Below are positions 1-5,851 of a DNA stretch of 19,470 nucleotides, in pieces. Positions within the stretch are counted from its first letter, which is position 1; each line of letters begins with the position of its first letter. This DNA is from DATDPY01 sp964395765 (GTDB lineage: Bacteria; Bacteroidota; Bacteroidia; Cytophagales; Cyclobacteriaceae). The position numbers and the translations under genes are program-made. The notes beneath the pieces are model-generated. The model did not search any database. It was not told where the DNA came from and worked only from the letters and a program-made list of their open reading frames with translations. The DNA is taken from contig CAYNCU010000060.1 of assembly GCA_964395765.1 (NCBI GenBank), positions 1 through 19,470 on the forward strand. Reading direction: 5' to 3'.

Positions 1-306
1 TGTAACCGGATCAGCGATATCGGCGATTACACTTACGGTTGGTTCCGCAAAAAAAGGATCAATCACAGTGGTCGTCGGATCCGGAAATGCAAGCATATCG
101 GATTCATGAATACCCTGCCATCCTCTTATGGATGAGCCGTCAAAACCGACGCCATCCTCAAAAGTTCCTTCATCCCATGTGTCAATTGGAAATGAACAAT
201 GTTGCCACGTACCGAGAAGATCCACAAACTTCAAATCGACCATCTCAGCTTTGTGCTTTTTTGCAAATTCGAAAAACTCCTTTGCACTGGTGATTTTTTC
301 TGCCAT
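1..306 (-). CDS. glnA: Glutamine synthetase type I, N-terminal part (runs off the window)
   Basis: Reading the minus strand from the ATG at 306-304 gives 102 uninterrupted codons to the window edge, starting MAEKITSAKEFFEFAKKHKA. Glutamine synthetase makes glutamine from glutamate, ammonia and ATP in the cytoplasm. The N-terminal beta-grasp domain is recognisable: VDLKFVDLLGTWQH, then GVGFDGSSIRGWQGIHESDM (the FDGSSI...ESDM signature of type I GlnA), then DPTTTVIDPFFAEPT. This matches the first hundred residues of bacterial GlnA of about 470 residues. The catalytic C-terminal domain and the adenylylation tyrosine lie outside the window. The gene reads leftwards and has its own 468-bp upstream region, so it is probably transcribed separately from the transporter behind it. 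Identification is firm; regulation cannot be read from this fragment. Confidence 0.93.
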   Translation of the reverse strand, partial: MAEKITSAKEFFEFAKKHKAEMVDLKFVDLLGTWQHCSFPIDTWDEGTFEDGVGFDGSSIRGWQGIHESDMLAFPDPTTTVIDPFFAEPTVSVIADIADPVT

Positions 307-352
307 ATTATTTAAAATTTTATGTTTAAGGTGTTAACTGGGGTAATTTTTA

Positions 353-378
353 TACCTTTTGTTATCATTTTTTTGCAA
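353..378 (-). promoter_or_regulatory. Promoter-like element, copy 1, 47 bp upstream of glnA
   Basis: On the minus strand this block begins TTGCAAAAAAATGATAAC and ends AAAGGTA, followed by TATAAAAATTACC. It is repeated with 22 of 26 positions identical at 558-583. A TTG about 20 bases before a TAT-rich block is reminiscent of the Bacteroidota -33/-7 layout, but the canonical TAnnTTTG is not present. Position and repetition suggest a glnA promoter or an operator. This is inference from a pairwise comparison by eye. Confidence 0.35.
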
Positions 379-557
379 TTTTTATCTTATCAGGTTAAAA
401 AAGTAGCATTTTGAGGGCCAAAGTACTCTCATAAAAGCCAATTTTCCAAAAGATTTTAATTAATCAGAAAATAATTACAATTATTGAAATTAATTGGATT
501 AAATCTTTAAATATTGTAGAATAATAGGCAGAAAATGATATTATTTTTTAAAATTGA

Positions 558-583
558 TACCTTCTGTTATCACTCTTTTTCAA
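558..583 (-). promoter_or_regulatory. Promoter-like element, copy 2, upstream of glnA
   Basis: The minus strand reads TTGAAAAAGAGTGATAACAG and continues AAGGTA, followed by TCAATTTT. It shares TGATAACA-AAGGTA with copy 1, 205 bp closer to glnA. The rest of 307-774 is AT-rich, with no ORF longer than about a dozen codons and no RNA gene I recognise. Besides these two elements the gap holds only a weak inverted repeat at 639-657 (ATGAC, nine bases, GTCAT). Confidence 0.3.
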
Positions 584-774
584 TCAAATCTCAATTTTTG
601 TAAAAAATCATCTAAAAGTCATGCCTTTTCGGACTGATATGACCTAAAATTCGTCATTTGAGATCAAAATTGGACAGGATTTAAGATATTTTAATCGATT
701 TTTTAAAAAATTAATTTTTAAAGATCATAAAATTCGACTTAATAAATCCCTGAAATACTCTTTCATTTTTCAAT

Positions 775-2094
775 TTATTCTTCAGGATTTGAAATAGAAG
801 CAGGAATGAATTTTTCTTCTGTTTTTATAGGCTTGCCTTTCCAGTAAGAAGCCAGTGAAGACCCCGTAATATTCATCAATGGGCCAAAGACAGCCGGAGC
901 AAGGCCGATTGTTGCAACTTTACCCATTTCGAGCGCTATTCCGGAAGCAAGCCCGGAATTTTGCATACCCACTTCGAGGGCAATGGTACGACATGATTTT
1001 TCATCCATTTTTATCAGTTTACAAAACCAGTAACCGAGGAAATAGCCGAAAATATTTTGAATAAAACAGGCAGCAATTAAAAGAAGACCAATGCGTAATA
1101 GACTAGCCCGTCCGGCGGCGGTTATAATGGCTATAATGATGCCGATGCCGGCCATGGATATAAAAGAAAGGGCATTATCAATAATATGTTTTTTCCCACC
1201 TGCCATTCTTTTAAATAAAATGCCACCGGTTACAGGAAATATTATAAACCACAAAATATTGGTAATAAGGATATGGATCAATAACCGGGTATCCGCGGTC
1301 CCGGTTTTGAGTATGATCATACTGGTCAGTAAAACTATTCCGGTATAAGAGGATAATTCTGCGACCAGACTGCCAGCTGTTTTTTTTATATAACCGAATC
1401 GGTTGAATATTAAGCCTGCCACGACGGGCAGGATAACCATATTTATTATATCGAACATCATTTGCCAGAAATCCACAGGTACAAATTGGCCGGCGAGCAA
1501 CTTCATGAGTGCCGGCGTTAAAAGCGGCGAAAGTAAGGTCGCAAAGGCGGTCAGGGTTACCGACAACGGTACATTGGCGCGGGCAATGAAATTCATCACA
1601 TTGGAGGCTAATCCGCTGGGAGCTGAACCGACGAGAACAATACCGGCTGCGATTTCAGCCGGAAAACCGAAAAGCTTTGCAATGGCGATTCCTAAAAGAG
1701 GCATGATGGTGAATTGGCATATAACTCCTATGATTACCCCTCTGGGCATTTTAATTACATTCAGAAAATCCTTCAGGCTGAGTTGCGAACCCATTCCGAA
1801 CATGATTACCTGGAGGAGAGGAATAATTAATAACTTTAATTGAAAGCTGCCAATCGATGTTAAATAACGAGGGTAGAAGAGGGCTATCGCTACTGCTGCG
1901 AATATAGCCGTTGTATAGGAAAGGCTTTTCAATGAGCGGAATCCCTGAAAGCCCGTGGCCAGAAAAAATAAAGAAAAAATCAAAACCGGCCCTGTGAAAT
2001 TAAATTTCAGCATCCATGATATTAAAGAAAAAACAAGTCCTGTAATCCCGATATAAACCAGAATTTTAATAAGGTTATTTTTCATTCTTTTCAA
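775..2094 (-). CDS. BASS-family (bile acid:sodium symporter-like) inner-membrane transporter
   Basis: This 439-residue protein is almost entirely hydrophobic. The BASS fold begins near residue 85 (LKLLIIPLLQVIMFGMGSQL). Its two conserved crossover motifs are visible: GSAPSGLASNVMNFIARAN at about 156-172 and EVGMQNSGLASGIAL at about 374-388. Members are secondary transporters, often sodium coupled, for bile acids, 2-oxo acids, pantothenate precursors or other organic anions. Substrate cannot be predicted from sequence here. The protein is longer than the usual 300-330 residues because about 80 extra N-terminal residues form roughly three additional hydrophobic segments. Start: the ATG at 2094-2092 is used; a second Met three codons in (MKNN) is possible. 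It is divergent from the phosphoesterase on the right, and no terminator is evident after its stop. Family assignment is confident; function is only 'transporter'. Confidence 0.85.
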   Translation of the reverse strand: MKRMKNNLIKILVYIGITGLVFSLISWMLKFNFTGPVLIFSLFFLATGFQGFRSLKSLSYTTAIFAAVAIALFYPRYLTSIGSFQLKLLIIPLLQVIMFGMGSQLSLKDFLNVIKMPRGVIIGVICQFTIMPLLGIAIAKLFGFPAEIAAGIVLVGSAPSGLASNVMNFIARANVPLSVTLTAFATLLSPLLTPALMKLLAGQFVPVDFWQMMFDIINMVILPVVAGLIFNRFGYIKKTAGSLVAELSSYTGIVLLTSMIILKTGTADTRLLIHILITNILWFIIFPVTGGILFKRMAGGKKHIIDNALSFISMAGIGIIIAIITAAGRASLLRIGLLLIAACFIQNIFGYFLGYWFCKLIKMDEKSCRTIALEVGMQNSGLASGIALEMGKVATIGLAPAVFGPLMNITGSSLASYWKGKPIKTEEKFIPASISNPEE

Positions 2095-2215
2095 TTACCG
2101 GATTAAGGACCGGGATACGCGGTGCCCTGCACATAAATTTATTTTTCTGTAAATTAGATCCTGTCAGCATAATAAAATTTCAATTTTACAAAAATTTATA
2201 TCATAATAGTTAAGA

Positions 2216-2958
2216 TTGGGAAATTTAGAATACGACCGTGGAAAACGGATTTTTGTTATGGGGGACCTGCATGGAGCTTACAAAGCCCTGAGACAATGCC
2301 TGGAACGCTCGGGTTTCGATTACGGATGGGATCAGCTGTTTTTTTGAGGAGATGTGGCGGATGGCTGGTCCGGAGTTCCCGATTGTATTGAAGAATTCCT
2401 TAAAATAAAACACCTTATTGCTTTAAAAGGGAATCATGATATCTGGCTTGAAAATTACCTCGGGAAGGGGGAACAGCCTGAACATTGGTTAATGCAGGGA
2501 GGGATAATTTCCGTTCGATCCTATGATAAGAGGAAGAATTTAGCAGATAAACACTTCGGATTTTTGAAATCAACTTTGCCCTATTATCTGGATTCGGCAA
2601 AAAGACTTTTTGTTCATGCCGGTTTTAATCCCGACCGCCCGGTTGAAAAAACGGATGCACCTGATGAAGATTATTTCTGGTCCCGGGAGGTTTACAGGCG
2701 ATCTTTTATGCAACCTGTATTGCCTGAATTTTATAATGAAATATACATAGGCCATACGCCTACCCGGGGAGTTTCGGATAAGCCGGTCAATAATNNNNNN
2801 NNNNTTTCAATGTTTGGCTGATGGACCAGGGAGCCGCCTGGGATGGACGGTTAAGCATTATGAATGTGAACACGAAAGAATTTTTTCAGTCTGACCCGGT
2901 AACTGAATTGTACCCTGATGAACCAGGCCGTTCAGGACTGTTAAACCTGATGAAATAG
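2216..2958 (+). pseudogene. Calcineurin-like metallophosphoesterase, interrupted by an in-frame TGA and an assembly gap
   Basis: The reading frame carries the metal-binding motifs of calcineurin-like (PPP-type serine/threonine phosphatase) phosphoesterases in order: FVMGDLHGAY (2252-2281), GDVADGW (2348-2368), KGNHDIW (2426-2446), FVHAGFNPD (2609-2635) and YIGHTPT (2744-2764). After the N run it resumes as FNVWLMDQGAAWDG and ends at TAG 2956-2958. A TGA at 2345-2347 falls exactly where a Leu is expected between the first and second motifs, and both sides are in the same frame. A single substitution (for example TTA to TGA) explains it; a single-base indel would not. The frame is open upstream to 2210; the TTG at 2216 is the likeliest start, because ATG 2258 would remove the first beta strand. 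TGA is an ordinary stop in the neighbours amrB, the EamA gene and the PIG-L gene, so recoding is unlikely. It may be a real pseudogene or a consensus error; family assignment is firm. Confidence 0.8.
2795..2804. other. Assembly gap of 10 N inside the phosphoesterase gene
   Basis: Ten N characters interrupt the gene. Codons are in one frame up to 2794 and resume in another frame from 2806 (TTC AAT GTT TGG). For an intact gene the missing stretch must be 2 more than a multiple of 3 (8, 11, 14 and so on). The 10 N are therefore probably a placeholder rather than a measured length. Confidence 0.95.
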
Positions 2959-3020
2959 TTCAAATTCTGAAAATTTCTTTATAACTTCAGTCTATTATTT
3001 TTTGATATCCTTCCTGTTCA

Positions 3021-4034
3021 ATGAAAGAAGCCGCTTATTATAATAAAATCGGGGATAATAACATCCAGTGCATCCTGTGTCCGCATAAATGCTTTATTAA
3101 GAACGGGGATCGCGGCCAATGCCTGGTGCGGCTGAACAGAAACGGAGCATTATGGGCTGAAAATTACAGCCTGTTATCCGCCATCCGATTCGACCCCATT
3201 GAAAAAAAGCCGCTTTACCATTTTTATCCCGGTTACAGGATATTATCGGTAGGAAGTGTCGGTTGTAATTTTTCATGCGGTTTTTGTCAAAATTGCGATA
3301 TTTCGCAGAGCCGGGTGGAAGAATACCCCGGGCTTATTCCCTTCCGGCCAAGAGCGCTTATCGAACTTGCATTGTCGGAAACACAAAATATAGGAATTGC
3401 CTACACCTACAATGAGCCGGTTATCTATTTTGAATATGTCATGGAAACTGCTGAATTGGCAAAAGCAGCCGGTTTGAAAAATGTTATGGTTACGAACGGT
3501 TTTATTGAACCGGATCCCCTGGATGAACTGCTTGGTTATATAGATGCTTTTAATATCGATCTTAAATCATTCCGCAAGGAATTTTATAAAAAACACACAG
3601 GGGGAAGATTGGTACCGGTGCTGAAAAATCTTGAGACTATCAGGAGTAAAGGGAAACATCTTGAAATTACCAACCTGGTTATTCCCGATCTGAACGATAA
3701 TGAGGAAGAGTTTATCGAAATGATAGATTGGATTGGCGAGCACCTGGGAAATGATACGGTTCTTCATTTGTCGCGTTATCATCCTGCATATAATTATCAA
3801 ATGCCGGCGACTTCCGAATCTACATTACTAAAGCTATATGCGATTGCCAGGAATCGATTAAAATTCGTTTATCTCGGCAATATTTATACCGTGAAAGGCA
3901 ACCACACCTATTGCCCGGATTGCGGGAGTATATTAATTACCAGGACAGGATATAATATCAGCATCAACGGTATGAATAATACCCCTGTATGTAAATCCTG
4001 CCACTCAGACCTTAGTCGATACTTTATCTTTTAA
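3021..4034 (+). CDS. amrS: AmmeMemoRadiSam system radical SAM enzyme
   Basis: This 337-residue protein has a radical SAM CxxxCxxC cluster motif at Cys82, Cys86 and Cys89 (GCNFSCGFCQNCDIS), which should bind a [4Fe-4S] cluster and S-adenosylmethionine. It has further cysteines at 17, 20, 24 and 34 (CILCPHKC, GQC). A C-terminal CPDCG...CKSCH pair resembles a small zinc ribbon. The segment AIRFDPIEKKPLYHFYPG and the AYTYNEPVIYFEY strand match the PflX/AmrS branch of the superfamily, related to pyruvate formate-lyase activating enzymes. The length is normal. It lies 4 bp upstream of amrB on the same strand, the pairing that names the system. The biochemical reaction is not known to me. Alternative calls would be a PflA-like activase, but the amrB partner favours AmrS. 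Confidence 0.9.
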   Translation: MKEAAYYNKIGDNNIQCILCPHKCFIKNGDRGQCLVRLNRNGALWAENYSLLSAIRFDPIEKKPLYHFYPGYRILSVGSVGCNFSCGFCQNCDISQSRVEEYPGLIPFRPRALIELALSETQNIGIAYTYNEPVIYFEYVMETAELAKAAGLKNVMVTNGFIEPDPLDELLGYIDAFNIDLKSFRKEFYKKHTGGRLVPVLKNLETIRSKGKHLEITNLVIPDLNDNEEEFIEMIDWIGEHLGNDTVLHLSRYHPAYNYQMPATSESTLLKLYAIARNRLKFVYLGNIYTVKGNHTYCPDCGSILITRTGYNISINGMNNTPVCKSCHSDLSRYFIF

Positions 4035-4038
4035 TGCC

Positions 4039-4878
4039 ATGAAAATCCGTGAAACCGCTGTGGCGGGAACATTTTATCCTGCAACACCGGAAAAACTTAA
4101 AAATCTGATCTCCCAGCTGGAAACTGAAGAAAGACCTAAACTGAGTCAGCCATTGACTGAAATATTCGTCCTGGGAGGGGTAGTTCCGCATGCGGGATAC
4201 AAGTTTTCCGGCAACGAGGCAATTCATTTCTTCAGCCTGTTGGGTAGAACCAAAAGTAAATTTGAAACCGTTGTCATTTTGCACCCTGATCACAGAGGAC
4301 ACGGACCGGCTTATGCTACTGACATTAATGATGCCTGGAAATCCCCGATGGGAAATTTTAACCTGGACCGCGAATTAATAAGCCGGGCCGGAATTCCCGA
4401 AAATGAATTGTCGCATCGCATGGAACATTCGGCTGAAGTAATGCTGCCTTTTTTGCATTATTACCTTCCCTATGAAATCAGAATTTTACCCATAAGTATT
4501 TCCCAACAAACTCCGGCCATTGCCAGGGAATTGGCACAAAAATTATTTCAAGCGATCAGCGAAACCGGCCGAAAGGTTCTTGTTATTGCTTCCTCGGATT
4601 TTTGTCATTTCATGAAACCGGAAACGGGATATGAACTGGATAGTGAATCGATTGAAGTTATTTTAAAATTGGATTCTGATTCGCTGTATAACAGGATTCT
4701 GGAAAAAAATATTACCATTTGCGGTTACGGACCCATTATGACTTTAATAGAATATTCCAAACTGGCATATCCGAATGTAAAAGTAAAAGTACTGGCCAGG
4801 GGTAATTCAGCTAAATGTACCCCGATGAATAAAGTGGTTGATTATGTTACTATCCTGTTTTACCTTGAAAATGATTGA
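4039..4878 (+). CDS. amrB: AmmeMemoRadiSam system protein B (MEMO1 family)
   Basis: The protein has 279 residues and opens with REPAVAG-type sequence (KIRETAVAGTFYPATPEKL), typical of MEMO family proteins. The family's conserved pocket is visible: VVPHAGYKFSG with His51, ILHPDHRG with His82, EHSAEVMLPFLHYY at about 129-142, and IASSDFCHF at about 183-191. CGYGPIM at about 228-234 follows. His51, His82 and His190 correspond in position to the metal-site histidines reported for human MEMO1 (49, 81, 192). The fold is related to extradiol dioxygenases, but the cellular role in bacteria is unsettled. It is separated from amrS by 4 bp and almost certainly co-transcribed. The third partner, an AMMECR1-domain protein (AmrA), is neither fused to it nor encoded elsewhere in the window. 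Confidence 0.92.
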   Translation: MKIRETAVAGTFYPATPEKLKNLISQLETEERPKLSQPLTEIFVLGGVVPHAGYKFSGNEAIHFFSLLGRTKSKFETVVILHPDHRGHGPAYATDINDAWKSPMGNFNLDRELISRAGIPENELSHRMEHSAEVMLPFLHYYLPYEIRILPISISQQTPAIARELAQKLFQAISETGRKVLVIASSDFCHFMKPETGYELDSESIEVILKLDSDSLYNRILEKNITICGYGPIMTLIEYSKLAYPNVKVKVLARGNSAKCTPMNKVVDYVTILFYLEND

Positions 4879-4929
4879 TATTTTTGTAAAATATTCAATG
4901 TAAAACACACATGATAATCTTTGTTTAAT

Positions 4930-5796
4930 ATGGCCGGGATACTTTTTCTCCTGATCAGGGTTTTTGCCAGTCCAGTCGTCAATGTCTTTCAGAAAAAACT
5001 TACCAACCGGGGATATAACCCCCTGTTCATAGCCTTGACTGTTTATGTTTTTTTTTCATTGCTGGCCCTGATTTATTTGTCAATTTCCGGGTTCGGCGGA
5101 TACGGTACGGATTTCTGGCGATACATGATATTCCTTGCATTAACTGATGCAATTGGAAATATTTTCCTTATCAAGTCGATTAAAAGCATTGATCTTTCGG
5201 TTTTTGGCCCGATGAATGCCTATAAACCGGTAATTGCCCTTATCCTCGCCGTCTTTCTGGTTCATGAAATTCCTTCTATTGCCGGAATTACCGGTGTTGT
5301 TATAATAATTTCGGGCAGTTATTTCCTGAACCTGCAGGATCACGGTGTAAAAGGATCATTCTGGAAATTTCTGAATTCAGAAGGGATACAGTACCGGTTG
5401 TTGTCTGTTCTGTTTACCTCCATCGCTGCAGTAATAGCCAAAAAGGTTATCCTGATGTCGTCGCCCATGATCACTTTGTCTTATTGGTCTTTGATCGGAA
5501 CACCCCTGGTATTGTTATTCTACTTATCCAGGAATAAAAAAAATTATCCGGTGGTAAAACCAATTGCTTTCAAACATTTTTCCGGGTTACTTTTCTCGTT
5601 CCTGGCTTTGCAGATTTTTTCATTATATACTTTTAAGTTTGTTTTTGTGGGCTATTCATTGGCATTGTTCCAGCTATCATCCGTCATCAGTGTTTTTTTC
5701 GGATCCCGCGTATTCAAGGAAAATAACATCGGCTACCGATATCTCGCTTCCCTGATCATGGTAATAGGGGCGGCAGTAATCATCGTTTTCGGCTGA
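4930..5796 (+). CDS. EamA/DMT-superfamily membrane permease
   Basis: This hydrophobic protein of about 288 residues has around ten predicted transmembrane segments in two homologous halves, the layout of EamA-type drug/metabolite transporters. The end of the first half is characteristic: IDLSVFGPMNAYKPVIALILA, then VHEIPSIAGITGVVIIISGSY. The second half ends in a parallel stretch (LFQLSSVISVFFGSRVFKEN, then LIMVIGAAVIIVFG). Substrates in this superfamily are very diverse and cannot be inferred here. The ATG at 4930 is preferred; an in-frame TTG at 4921 would add three residues (MFN). It follows amrB by 51 bp on the same strand and could belong to the same transcript. Family confident, function open. 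Confidence 0.8.
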   Translation: MAGILFLLIRVFASPVVNVFQKKLTNRGYNPLFIALTVYVFFSLLALIYLSISGFGGYGTDFWRYMIFLALTDAIGNIFLIKSIKSIDLSVFGPMNAYKPVIALILAVFLVHEIPSIAGITGVVIIISGSYFLNLQDHGVKGSFWKFLNSEGIQYRLLSVLFTSIAAVIAKKVILMSSPMITLSYWSLIGTPLVLLFYLSRNKKNYPVVKPIAFKHFSGLLFSFLALQIFSLYTFKFVFVGYSLALFQLSSVISVFFGSRVFKENNIGYRYLASLIMVIGAAVIIVFG

Positions 5797-5851
5797 GTGA
5801 AACGTTTTTTTAAGTATAATTACAACTTGATGTTGATTAAAATGCCCTGAA

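Noticed and set aside
39..337. Two short plus-strand ORFs at the left edge
   Set aside because: They are antisense to the clear glutamine synthetase N-terminus on the minus strand and have no recognisable composition of their own.
699..740. Terminator after the BASS gene in the TTTTTTAAAAAA-rich stretch
   Set aside because: The palindromes are pure A/T with no GC stem, as expected by chance in such DNA.
307..774. A small RNA gene, tRNA or short peptide gene in the glnA-BASS gap
   Set aside because: No cloverleaf or stable GC-containing stem was found; the sequence is AT-rich and the best ORF is about a dozen codons.
1403..1843. 146-residue plus-strand ORF within the transporter gene
   Set aside because: It is antisense to conserved BASS motifs; a shadow of the hydrophobic coding strand.
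2345..2347. Recoding of TGA (selenocysteine or reassigned codon) in the phosphoesterase
   Set aside because: Homologues have a plain hydrophobic residue here, no SECIS-like stem is evident immediately after it, and neighbouring genes end in TGA.
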